Of a stretch of 64,000 nucleotides of DNA, positions 10,219-19,740 are shown one piece after another. Position 1 is the stretch's first letter. Each line of letters begins with the position of its first letter. Source of the DNA: Erinaceus europaeus (Eukaryota; Chordata; Mammalia; Eulipotyphla; Erinaceidae); the NCBI RefSeq assembly GCF_950295315.1, contig NC_080171.1:31984361-32048360 (forward strand), written 5' to 3'. The notes under the pieces are model-generated. The model did no database searches. It saw only the letters and a list, made by a program, of their open reading frames with translations, and was not told the DNA's origin. Both the position numbers and the translations under genes were made by a program.

Positions 10219-10452
10219 AAACAGACTAGATTAATGACATTGATACAAGAATTACTTTGTCCTTTGGCTTGCAGCTGGGTTTAACCAGTGGGAGCCCCAT
10301 TTGGGAAACTCCATGAATGAGAAAGAGAGGTCTGGATATTTGTCCTGTGAGATGGGTTGGGGCTGGCTATGGTTTTGGGCCCTTGGTCATGGGCTCTTCT
10401 ATATGACTATTTCCACTGAGCCCCAGTCCCTGCCTCTTCCTCTGTCCTTTTA

Positions 10453-10453
<1 letters not shown>

Positions 10454-10530
<77 letters not shown>
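10454..10530. repeat. Compound microsatellite (TC)n(TG)n(GA)n
   Basis: About 23 bp of TC, 21 bp of TG and 33 bp of GA follow one another. The TC and GA arms are reverse complements, so the tract could fold into a hairpin with a TG loop. Confidence 0.95.
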
Positions 10531-10534
<4 letters not shown>

Positions 10535-10579
10535 AGGGGGGGTGAGAGAAAGGAATGTCACTGGTGCTCTTCCACTCAG

Positions 10580-10866
10580 TTTTTTTTTTTTAATTAAGTT
10601 TATTTATTTTCCTTTTTGTTGCCCTTGTTGTTTAACATTGTTGTGGTTATTAATGTCATTGTTGTTGGATAGGACAGAGAGAAATGGAGAGAGGGGGGAA
10701 GACAGAGAGGAGGAGAGAAAGACAGACACCTGCAGACCTACTTCACCGCTTGTGAAGCGACTCCCCTGCAGGTGGGGAGCCGGGGGCTCGAACTGGGATC
10801 CTTACGCAGGTCCTGGCGATTTGCGCCATGTGCGCTTAACCCGCTGCGCCACCGCCTGACTCCCCG
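10580..10866 (-). mobile_element. SINE-A
   Basis: Complete copy close to the family consensus (GGCGGTGGCGCAGCGGGTTAAG head). Flanks carry TTCCACTCAGTTT at 10570-10582 and 10867-10879, a 13-bp duplication that overlaps the T-rich end. Confidence 0.94.
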
Positions 10867-11181
10867 TTCCACTCAGTTTATATCCTTGCCGACTACCCTT
10901 GTCGACAATCCTCCCTCCTCCCCCCCTTCCAAAAGGAAAATTTTGGGAAATACTTTCAATTGAATATGCCATCTGCTTTCCACTGGATTATTAGAAGATA
11001 TGAAAGTAGAAAGGATATAAACACCACTAAACAAATGAAAAGGCATAAAAGGTACAAAACAGGGAAGGGAAGTAAGCTCTAGTCATGACATTTGTGCACC
11101 TTTTCATGTGTATCAGCCAGCTGCATATCAACCTTTTAGGAAGTCTGTGTCAGGTCTCTGATCTATGTTAAAACTGGGGTG

Positions 11182-11275
11182 TTTGGGGAATGTTATGCAT
11201 GTACAAACTATTGTATTTACTGTTGAATGTAAAGCATTAATTCCCCAATAAAGAAATAAATTATTTAAAAAAACC
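11182..11275 (+). mobile_element. Very short L1-A 3' end
   Basis: Only the last ~90 bp of the L1-A 3' UTR plus tail are present (GAATGTTATGCATGTAC to CCCCAATAAA). Flanking AACTGGGGTG occurs at 11172-11181 and 11276-11285. Confidence 0.88.
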
Positions 11276-11328
11276 AACTGGGGTGCTTGTTTTATTTATG
11301 TATAACAATATTGTTAAAAATATTTTAA

Positions 11329-11602
11329 AAATCTATTTATTTATTTTCCCTTTTGTTGCCCTTGTTTATTATTGTTGTTGTTGTTATTGATGTTGTCATT
11401 GTTGGATAGGACAGAGAGAAATGGAGAGAGGAGGGGAAGACAGAGAGGGGGAGAGAAAGATAGATACCTGCAGACCTGCTTCATTGCCTGTGAAGCGACT
11501 CCCCTGCAGGTGGGGAGCTGGGGGCTCGAACTGGGATTCTTACGCCAGTCCTTGTGCTTTGTGCCACCTGCGCTTAACCCACTGCGCTACCGCCTGACTC
11601 CC
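11329..11602 (-). mobile_element. SINE-A
   Basis: Near-consensus copy. Flanks TAAAAATATTTTAA (about 11315-11328) and TAAAAATACTTTTAA (11603-11617) are an imperfect duplication. Confidence 0.92.
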
Positions 11603-11624
11603 TAAAAATACTTTTAACTCTTTT

Positions 11625-12133
11625 ATTTATTTTTATTTTTTTTTTAATTTTTTATTTAAGAAAGGATTAGTGAACAAAAACATAAGGTAGGAGGGGTACA
11701 ACTCCACACAATTCCCACCACCCAATCCCCATAACCCGCCCCCTCCCATGGTAGCTTTCCCATTCTCTATCCCTCTGGGAGCATGGACCCAGGGTCGTTG
11801 AGGGTTGCAGAAGGTAGAAGGTCTGGCTTCTGTAATTGCTTCCCCGCTGAACATGGGCGTTGACTGGTCGGTCCATACTCCCAGTCTGCCTCTCTCTTTC
11901 CCTAGTAAGGTGTGTCTCTGGGGAAGCTGAGCTCCAGGACACATTGGTGGGGTCTTCAATCCAGGGAAGCCTAGCCAGCATCCTGGTGGCATCTGGAACC
12001 TGGTGATTGAAAAGAGAGTTAACATATGAAGCCAAACAATTTGTTGAGCAATCATGGATCCCAAGCTTGGAATAGTGGAGAGGAAGTGTTAGGGAGGTAC
12101 TCACTGCAAACTCTAGTGTACTTCTGCTTTCAG
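11625..12133 (-). mobile_element. L1-B unit, about 500 bp
   Basis: Poly(T) at 11633-11645 marks the 3' end. The copy extends to CTTCTGCTTTC at 12121-12131, the same 5' limit as the copy beginning at 4987. A 145-codon frame is open in both copies but starts with GTG and shows no sign of protein-level selection. Confidence 0.87.
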
Positions 12134-12364
12134 GTATATATTTTGCAGTAGTTTATGGATACGTGTGCACATAAGCTCTCTCTCACAGAAACTGGTGTAT
12201 ATCTAGATTATGGGACTTTGTTAGAAAGTGAACTACCTGAGATGAAATTAGAGTGTACTATAAAAGGAAAGGTCTCACCCGAGTAATGAAGTTGAAGGGT
12301 TGTCATTCCACACGTGAAGTCTCTGGATACAGGCTGAGGTGAAGCATGTTGAGGTGGCAATCGT

Positions 12365-12545
12365 TGCTTTGAACTCTTTTATTTTGGATAGAGGCAGAGA
12401 GAAATTGAGAGGGGAGGGAGAAATAGAGAGGGAGAGAGAAAGACACCTGAAGCACTGCTTCACTGCTCATAAAGTTTCCTCCTGCAGCTGGGGACCAGAG
12501 GCTTGACCCCAAGTACTTGCACATGGTAGTGTGTGTTCCATAGCA
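12365..12545 (-). mobile_element. SINE-B, diverged
   Basis: It runs from TTTTATTTTGGATAGAGGCAGAGAG to the head remnant CACATGGTAGTGTGTG. It is more diverged than the SINE-A copies nearby. Confidence 0.82.
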
Positions 12546-12572
12546 GTGTCTTAAAAGCATATTCTAGACATG

Positions 12573-12797
12573 TTTTTTTGACTTTTTTTTTTATTGGGGA
12601 ATTAATGTTTTACATTCAACAGTAAGTGCAATGGTTTGTACATGCATAACATTCCCCAGTTTCCCATATAACAATACAACCCCCACTAGGTCCTCTGAAT
12701 CCTTCTTGGACCTGTATTCTCCCCACCCACCCACCCCAGAGTCTTTTCCTTTGGTGCAATACGCCAATTCCATTTCAGGTTCTACTTCTGTTTTCTA
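12573..12797 (-). mobile_element. L1-A 3' UTR
   Basis: TATTGGGGAATTAATG at the poly(T) end is the reverse complement of the L1-A terminus. The G-quadruplex tract appears on the reverse strand (CCCCACCCACCCACCCC). TCTAGACATG flanks the copy at 12563-12572 and 12798-12807. Confidence 0.92.
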
Positions 12798-12807
12798 TCT
12801 AGACATG

Positions 12808-13330
12808 ATTTTTATCAGATATAAATACTGTGTATATATCTCTCCCTAGTCTATGATTTGTACTCTCTTAATGATGCCTTTTATTTAACAGACCCTCTGG
12901 ATTCGAATGAGGCCGATTTTATCACTGCTTTTTTTACTATGAAGTTAATACTTTTGAAGTTAAGAAGCCTCTGCCTATGCGCAGATGACATCTATGTTCT
13001 CATTTGTTTTCTTTTGGAGACTTTATTATTTTGCCTTTTTCCAGTTATGTCTATGACTCATCTCAGATGGGTTCTTTTTACAAAGTCTTATAGAAGCTTG
13101 ATTTTCATACCACAAAACCACTCATTTTAATAGTACAATTTAGTATTTTTTTAGTACATTTACAGAGTTGTGCAACATACCCATAACATAATCTTAGCAC
13201 TGGTCCATCATACAGAAAAGAAACCTTTTGCCCATTTTCAGTCATTCCCTTTTAAGAAGCCCAACCCCAATAACAACCAGTGTATTTCCTGTCCCTGTAG
13301 AATCCTTTTGAATGTGTGTGTATGATGTGT
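12808..13330 (-). mobile_element. Ancient L1M fragments
   Basis: TATCAGATATAAATACTG...GTCTATGATTTG and, from about 13125, AGTACATTTACAGAGTTGTGCAAC with AGAAACCTTTTGCCCATT are familiar reverse-strand L1M sequences. They are heavily diverged. Confidence 0.65.
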
Positions 13331-13849
13331 GTGTTTAATTCACGAAGACGAATCTTGCCACCAGACTTTTTGGAAGCTAGATCAAAGAGAGAACTCCAGT
13401 GCTTTGGATTTTTCTCCTAACTGATTCCTACCCAGACTACAATCCTGTTATTTCTAGGGAAAATCAATTGTGTTAGACTTTGCAATAAGCATCAGGTAAT
13501 ACAGTGGACAGTGTCTTTGGCTGCATGATGACACAAGATTGGAAGAATGTGAATATTTTTTCTACTAACTCCTCTCAGAGTCAGTGACTTATATATGTCA
13601 CTTTGTTGAGATTAGTGAAAGCACTTGTGTGAGGTGTTTCAGTAGTGAGGATTACACTCCAGAATTTCTGATGATCTAAAAAAACTCAGAGGGAGAACCA
13701 GAGGAACAGGCAGGCAATGTGGTTCAGTTAAATCCCTTGAATATGAAGCAGATTTTTGATGAGAGCAGATCACAAGTATTGTCTTAATTGGATATTTTGT
13801 TGAGTGAGTGTCCAACAGTGCTAAAATAATATCGTTTATTTATTGCCTT
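13331..13849. other. Unassigned intronic DNA
   Basis: I see nothing recognisable in this stretch. Confidence 0.4.
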
Positions 13850-14035
13850 TTTTCTTAGAATTTCTCCCAGTTTTACTGACATATAGAAAATGAATATTGC
13901 ATAGATTTGAAGTGTACAATGTGATATACATTGTGAAATTATCACCATAATCAATCTAATTGACAGATTTAGTAAGTCATATAGTTGTTGGTGTGTGTAT
14001 GTATATGTGTGTGTTGAGTGCTCAAGAGCTCTCTT

Positions 14036-14190
14036 GCTGAGGAGACAGCATGATGGTTCTACAAAAACATCATGCCTGATGTTCCAAGGTCCCAGGTTCA
14101 GTCCCCAGCACCACCATAACTCAGAGCTAAGTAGTGCTCTGGTCTTTCTCTCTATACCTCTCTCTCATATTAAAATAAAATAAACCATTT
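14036..14190 (+). mobile_element. SINE-C
   Basis: GAGACAGCATGATGGTTCTAC (box A region) and CCCAGGTTCAGTCCCC (box B region) are present, followed by CTCTGGTCTTTCTC and an A-rich tail. Confidence 0.85.
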
Positions 14191-14239
14191 TTAAAAGGAC
14201 TTCTCTTGGAACAAATAAAATATATGATACAGTATTTAA

Positions 14240-14385
14240 TCTTTTTAAATCTATTTATATTCTAAGGGGATGGGGACCAAAAGGGTGAGAACAGAGCACC
14301 ACTTTGACATATACAGTGTCAACTATTGAACCCAGCTCTCACGCATGCAAATTTTGCACTCTAGCTTTGGAGTCACCTCCCCAGA
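14240..14385 (-). mobile_element. SINE-C/D remnant
   Basis: AGAGCACCACTTTGACATATAC...ATTGAACCCAGCTCTCACGCATG reads as a strongly diverged reverse-strand SINE-C or SINE-D. Confidence 0.5.
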
Positions 14386-14424
14386 TGTTGTCACACAGAA
14401 TTAACCTGCATATTAGATGTCAGT

Positions 14425-14960
14425 CTCAAAAAAAAAAAAAAAACTAGTATAGGCATGAGCCCTTTGGAATATAACTAAAATAAGCCTACTAGGTATCTAC
14501 AAAACAGAGACCCCAAATCTTCATCTGGGATATTCCAGCCTTTAGGTTCATGGTTAGTCAACAATTTGTTTGGCTTTATATGTTAACATTTTTTTCAGCC
14601 ACCAGGTTCCAGATGCTACCATGATGCCAACCAGACCTCCCTGGGCAGACGACCCCACCAATATGTCCTGGAGCCCCACTTCCCCAGAGTCCTGCCCCAC
14701 TAGGGAAAGAGAGAGACAGGCTGGGAGTATAGATCAACCTGCCAACACTCATGTTCAGCAGGGGAGCAATCACAGAAGCCAGACCTTCCACCTTCTGCAC
14801 CCCATAATGATCCTGGGTCCATACTCCCAGAGGGATAAATAATAGGGAAGCTATCAGGGGAGGGGATGGGATATGGAGTTCTGGTGGTGGGAACTGTGTG
14901 GAGTTGTACCCCTCTTATCCTATGGTTTTTGTCAGTATTTCCTTTTCATATTGAAAACAA
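14425..14960 (+). mobile_element. L1-B, longer 5' extent
   Basis: It follows an A run. Its 5' part (CCTACTAGGTATCTACAAAACAGAGACCCC) matches the reverse-strand unit near 20160-20230. It ends in the usual GTTGTACCCCTCTTATCC block and an A-rich end. A stop codon breaks the frame that is open in the 4987 and 12131 copies. Confidence 0.85.
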
Positions 14961-15115
14961 ACAAAAAACCCAGAATTAACAGCAGTAACAATGCTGTTTG
15001 TTAGGTCTTCAAAACTTACTCATCTTATCAATGAAGATTTGTACTCTCTAACCTTCATCTTGCAATATCCCATACACCGAAAGTCACTATTCTTCTGTTC
15101 TGATTTCACTTGTAG

Positions 15116-16296
15116 ATGTGTAGTTAAAGTGGGGTCTTTGTGGTGTGTCAAGTCATAGATGTGCAGAGTCGCCATTGTGTTGTGTGCATCTAAGGGCCTG
15201 ATGTGCCCTTATGTTTCTGCCTATCAGAGGCCAGCAAACTGCCCCCCCTTGTGTGATGCTGGGGGCTTGAGAGCAGGTCACTGACATTCCTCACTGGGAG
15301 GACCATCCATTCTGTAATGGTGCCTGGATGATAGATGACTAGTTCTCTAGATTTCTGTATCACAAAGCAAAAGAGAAGATGACCTGGGGCCTATATTATT
15401 CAGTTCTTGGCCTCTTCAAAAGTCAGAATTACACTTTAATATACTCAACAGAGTCAGTTAATTTCAAAACACAGTTGTGTACATTGTTGAGAGAATTGAA
15501 TTGTTGGCTAGCATTACTTGTTACCCACTGAATTTTGAAGAACATCTATCAAATACATGTCTTTAGTTGGGCCATGCTTGAAGCTGTATTGTTTCCAAGA
15601 CATCATTTAGTCAGAGTGCTTAGCTCCTCCCAAAGGTTACTCTCCATGTTGGTCATGGTGAAAGTCATATTATTAACTGAGAGAAGAGGTAGCTTTTCTG
15701 TTTTGTCCTAGTAATAAGATATTATCCCAAAGCTATGGTAATTAGACATGTCTAGTGGACTCACTACACTCCTGAGAAACTTCTGGACACACATAAAGCA
15801 GCATCATGATGGGTGGAAGAACTTTAGAATGGAACCAACTTGGCATTTTAAGTTTTGCCTGATGGATCTTAGTATATTTTGGGCCTCAGTGTCCTCAACT
15901 GCAGAATGAAATGACCTCAGAGTATGGTCTCCAAGGTCAAGAAAGGTGTTGTAAGTGAAGAGGCTCCTTGTACTTAGCAGGTACAAATGGACCTTCTGTA
16001 TAAGGAGTTCTAGCAGGTCAGTTCCAAATGAGGATGAATACATTTTCTCAGGGTGAACAAAATATTACTGAAAAGTTGAGCCTCTGTGTTAACTAAAACA
16101 TTTATTGTTAGTTTTATCTTACCTACCTCCAAAAGAATTTAATAGGCCAGGAAAAGACTTGGTTGGAAGCAGTTGGACCAGATGGAATGGTCTCTAAGAG
16201 GCAGATGATGCTATAGCCCCAGAGGGAGGTGAGGTGAGGACCTTCACTTCTGCCCCAAATGCTTGGGGACATTCCTGGGAGAAGTGCCCTTAAGGA
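15116..16296. other. Unassigned intronic DNA
   Basis: About 15870-15935 (GGGCCTCAGTGTCCTCAACTGCAGAATGAAATGACC) is MIR-like on the + strand. Nothing else was recognised. Confidence 0.4.
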
Positions 16297-16307
16297 CCCT
16301 GTTCCCA

Positions 16308-16645
16308 GGGGGTCAGGCGGTAGCACAGTGGGTTGGGTGCACGTGGGCGCAAAGCACAAGGACCAGCATAAGCATCCCAGTTCGAGCCCCCGGCTCCCCA
16401 CCTGCAAGGGAGTCACTTTGCAGGTGCTGAGGCAAGTCTGCAGTTGTCTGTCTTTCTCTCCTCCCCTCTCTGTCTTCCTCTTCACTCTCCATTTCTCTCT
16501 GTCCTATCCAACAATGAACAACATCAACAATAACAATAATAACCACAACAAGGGCAACAAAAGGGGGGGGGAATGGCCTCCAGGAACAGTGGATTCATGG
16601 TGCAGGCACTGAGCCCCAGCAATAACCCTGGAGGAAAAAAAAGAG
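16308..16645 (+). mobile_element. SINE-A-long
   Basis: A SINE-A body ending in CAACAAGGGCAACAAAAGGG is followed by the extra 3' domain (GGAACAGTGGATTCATGGTG, AGCCCCAGCAATAACCCTGG). CCCTGTTCCCA is an 11-bp duplication at 16297-16307 and 16646-16656. This shows that the extra domain is part of the mobile unit. Confidence 0.93.
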
Positions 16646-16854
16646 CCCTGTTCCCAAATGCGTTTGGGGTTAGAAAGAGGTACCATTTGAGACACAGGGA
16701 CCTAGAATTCCTGTTACTAAGCAGCCCACCCTCTGGGTTGACCTGGCCTCATTGTTCTGCCTGTGTTGGAGGGAAGCAAAGCTATTGATTTTGCAAAGAA
16801 AATTGAGGACTTTTCATTTGTGAGAGCAAAGACCCTGGATGTAGCTCATGCTGT

Positions 16855-16975
16855 TTGAGTCTCTGCATCCTCATTTGTGAAGTGGGGGATGATAACATAG
16901 AGTTTACAGTGATGATGAGGAATAGGTGAACCGGAATATAGAAATGACTTGGCACATAATATATGCTAAAATATG
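16855..16975 (+). mobile_element. MIR
   Basis: GAGTCTCTGCATCCTCATTTGTGAAGTGGGGGATGATAAC and GACTTGGCACATAATATATGC match the MIR core and 3' region. Confidence 0.75.
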
Positions 16976-17044
16976 TGCTCTTACCAACTACTGGATGGGT
17001 TCACTCATGGGGAATCTAGAGGACTGAAGCATGTGAGCTTGGAA

Positions 17045-17185
17045 AAAAAAAAACACAGAAGCAAACAAAGTGAAAACTATGGCGGCTATTATTGGGGGGG
17101 TGGAGACACAGAACTTTGGTGGTGGGTGTGGTATGGGCTATACCCTATAATCTTACAGTTTGTAAAGGACTATTAATTACAAATA
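17045..17185 (+). mobile_element. L1-C-like 3' end
   Basis: ACAGAACTTTGGTGGTGGGTGTGG and CCCTATAATCTTACAGTTTGTAAA resemble the diverged L1-C ends at 36080-36205 and 56425-56600. Confidence 0.55.
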
Positions 17186-17319
17186 AAAATAGCTTAGAAA
17201 AATGTGCTTTTATGAGAAATACGGATGTAAGAGTGTCCTGGACAATTAATTCTAAGGAATCTCTTGTCTTATAAAAGTTCTTGTCCATCTTCTTTTTTTC
17301 CTTTTTTTCTTGCTTGCCC

Positions 17320-17485
17320 CTTTCCTTTCCTTTCCTTTCCTTTCCTTTCCTTTCCTTTCCTTTCCTTTCCTTTCCTTTCCTTTCCTTTCCTTTCCTCTCC
17401 TCTCCTCTCCTCTCCTCTCCTCTCCTCTCCTCTCCTCTCCTCTCCTCTCCTCTCCTCTCCTCTCCTCTCCTCTCCTCTCCCCTCC
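17320..17485. repeat. Pentanucleotide array (TTTCC)n then (TCTCC)n
   Basis: About 15 TTTCC units switch abruptly, near 17395, to about 18 TCTCC units. The tract leads into a reverse-strand SINE-B-long at 17534. Confidence 0.96.
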
Positions 17486-17533
17486 CTTCTTTTCCCCTTC
17501 CTCCCTTTCATCCTCCCTCCCTCCCTTCCTTCA

Positions 17534-17780
17534 TTGCCACCAGGGTTATCACTGGGGCTTGGTGCTTGCAGGATGAATCAATTGCTTCTGGCAGCCATTT
17601 CTTCTTCTTTTTTTGATAAGATAGAAATTCACAAGGAAGGGGAGAGGCAGAGAGGGAGGGAGAAAGAGACACCTGCAGCACTTGCTTCCCCCCATGTAGG
17701 CAGGGACCAGGAGTTAAACCTGGGTCCTTGCACATGGTAATTTTTGCACTCAACTGGGTGTACCACTGCCTGGCCAGCCT
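17534..17780 (-). mobile_element. SINE-B-long
   Basis: It starts with the extra domain in reverse (GCCACCAGGGTTATCACTGGGG) and runs through ACACCTGCAGCACTTGC to the head end CACTGCCTGGCC. Confidence 0.86.
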
Positions 17781-17820
17781 TCCTTCCCCCCTTCCTCCTT
17801 CCCTCCCTCCCTCCCTCCCT

Positions 17821-18075
17821 TGTTTTTTATTCTTGTTGTAGTTATTCTTGTTGTTATTGATGTCGTCGTTGTTAGGTAGGACAGAGAGAAATGTAGAGAG
17901 GAGGGGAAGACAGAGGAGGGGAAGATAGAGAGAGGAGGGGGAGAGAAAGATAGACACCTTCAGACCTGCTTCACAGTTTGTGAAGCAACTCCCCTGCAGG
18001 TGGGGGAACAGGGCGCTCAAACCGAGATCCTTACGCTGGTCCTTGCGCTTTGTGTCACCTGTGCTAACTCCCTGT
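17821..18075 (-). mobile_element. SINE-A
   Basis: It has the body AGGACAGAGAGAAATGTAGAG with a short internal duplication (GGAGGGGAAGACAGAGGAGGGGAAGATAG). The head is truncated at GTGCTAACTCCC. A CCTT/CCCT tract (17781-17820) lies on its 3' side. Confidence 0.86.
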
Positions 18076-18084
18076 TGTTCTTTT

Positions 18085-18330
18085 ATTTATTTTTGCCACC
18101 AGGGTTATTGCTGGGGCATGGTGTCTCCACTGCTTCTGGAAGCCCCCCTTCCTCTTTAGAAAACTTTTATTTTATTTGATAAGACAGGAACTGAAGAAGG
18201 AGGGGGGAGGTATAGAGGGAGAAAAAGAAACGCCAGCAGCACTGCTTCATCACTTGTAAAGCTTCCTCTCCTGCGGGTGTGTCCGTGCACATGGTAACGT
18301 GTGCTCAACCAGGTGTGACACTACTTGGCA
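18085..18330 (-). mobile_element. SINE-B-long, diverged
   Basis: It begins GCCACCAGGGTTATTGCTGGGG and ends in the weak head CAGGTGTGACACTACTTGGC. Confidence 0.78.
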
Positions 18331-18339
18331 TTCTCTCTC

Positions 18340-18557
18340 TCTCTCTTTAATTTTCTTTATTAATTTACTTATTGGATAGAGACAGCCAGAAATTGAGAGG
18401 AAGTGGGAGATAGAGAGGGAGGGAGAGAGACAGAGAGACACCTACAGCACCTTATCACCATTTGTGAAGCCTTACCCCTGCAGGTGACCTGGTGTTTGAA
18501 CCAGGTCCTTGTGAATTGTAACGTATGTTCAACCACTGTGCCACCACCCGGCCCTGC
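18340..18557 (-). mobile_element. SINE-B
   Basis: It runs from TTTACTTATTGGATAGAGACAGCC to the head CCACTGTGCCACCACCCGGCCC, directly abutting its neighbours. Confidence 0.82.
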
Positions 18558-18715
18558 CCCCAGCCCCTTCTCTGTCTCTTTCTATCTCCCTCTCTCTCTG
18601 TTCCCACTGTCTCTGTAGAGGACAGAAAAAAAAAAAAAAGACCACCAGGATCAGAGGAGTTGTGCAGGCATTGAGCCCCAGCAATAAATCTGATGGTCAA
18701 TAAAGGGCGAGAACA
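18558..18715 (+). mobile_element. SINE 3' part, opposite orientation
   Basis: A pyrimidine-rich body is followed by the extra domain in the + orientation (AGCCCCAGCAATAAATCTGATGG). No tRNA-like head is present. Confidence 0.6.
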
Positions 18716-18717
18716 GA

Positions 18718-19010
18718 GTTGGGCAGTAGTGCAGTGGGTTAAGTGCACGTGGTGCAAAATGCAAGGACCAGTGTAAGGATCCTGGTTCAAGCCCCCGGCT
18801 CCCCTCCTGCAGGGGAGTCACTTTACAGGTGGTGAAGCAGGTCTGCGGGTGTCTGTCTTTCTTCCTCTCTGTCTTCCCCTCCTCTCTCCATTTCTCTCTA
18901 TCCTATCCAACAGCAATGACATCAATAACAACAACAATAATAACTACAACAATAAAAAACAACAAGGGCAACAAAAGGGAATAAAATAAATAAAATAAAA
19001 TATTAAAAAA
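18718..19010 (+). mobile_element. SINE-A
   Basis: Head GTTGGGCAGTAGTGCAGTGGG, box B GGTTCAAGCCCCC, and tail CAACAAGGGCAACAAAAGGG followed by (AAAT)n. It is the last member of the 17.3-19.0 kb cluster. Confidence 0.9.
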
Positions 19011-19281
19011 AATAAGTAAAGGGGGGAGAAAATCAAATTCTTCAGCTCTGTTGGGCTCAGACACTTTTGTTTTTATCCCCTAACCTTTGGCTATGCAGAT
19101 GGTGAAGAAAGCTTGGGAGGCTCTTACAGAAAGAGACTGGGCCAAGCAGGTGTGGGCTGGGTTATAGGAAATAGGTTGTTCTGTGGCCAGAGGCAGAAGA
19201 AGTAAAGCACGACCCCTGTCCACACTCTAGGAAGTCTCCAGGTGCAAGCTGTTCCTAAGAAATACTATTTCTCTAGTTTGT

Positions 19282-19543
19282 TTTGGCCACAGGGATTTTT
19301 GTTGGCACTGTGATTCCACCTCCATCCCTGATCATCCTTTTTTCCTTTGTCTTTTTGATAGTGAGAAAAGAGAGAGGTAGAGAGAAAAAGAGAACTAGAG
19401 AAAGAGTAGGAGAGGCACTGGCAGCACTGTTTCCGTGCTCATGAAGGCCCCCCCCCCACATAGTGGGGACCTGGGACTTGAACCCAGGTCCTTGCACGTG
19501 GTAACATGTGCATTGTACTGGGTACACCATCACATGGTTCCTG
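19282..19543 (-). mobile_element. SINE-B-long
   Basis: A diverged extra domain (GCCACAGGGATTTTTGTTGGC) leads to a well-kept head (CTTGAACCCAGGTCCTTGCAC, GTACACCATCACATGG). Confidence 0.78.
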
Positions 19544-19589
19544 TTTTTATTGTCTTGGCTATCTTACATAAATGTGTAAGGCAATTTCT

Positions 19590-19740
19590 TTTTTTTTCTT
19601 TTACGTATTTATTTATTTATTTTATTTTAGTGATTTAGTATGAGCAACAAGATTGTGGGATTAGAGGGGTATAATTCTATACATTTCCCACCACCAGAGT
19701 TCCATATACCCTCCCTCCATTGGAAGGTTCCCTACTCTTT
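19590..19740 (-). mobile_element. L1-C 3' end fragment
   Basis: T-rich start, then GATTAGAGGGGTATAATTCTATAC and CCACCACCAGAGTTCC. It is cut off by the next L1-B end at 19741. Confidence 0.72.

Larger units (their letters stand above)
13850..15115 (-). mobile_element. Ancient L1M interrupted by younger elements
   Basis: The pieces are 13850-13985 (TTTTACTGACATATAGAAAATG..., TGTGAAATTATCACCATAATC) and 15004-15115 (AACTTACTCATCTTATCAATG). They are consecutive parts of the same L1M region, which is seen unbroken at 22275-22545. The gap is filled by SINE-C, another SINE and L1-B. Confidence 0.62.

Noticed and set aside
17320..17485. Regular short repeats as a possible CRISPR array.
   Set aside because: There are no spacers; it is a pentanucleotide microsatellite in a mammalian intron.
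17264..17740. A 158-codon frame with SFPFL repeats.
   Set aside because: It is a read-through of the TTTCC/TCTCC array followed by a reverse SINE.
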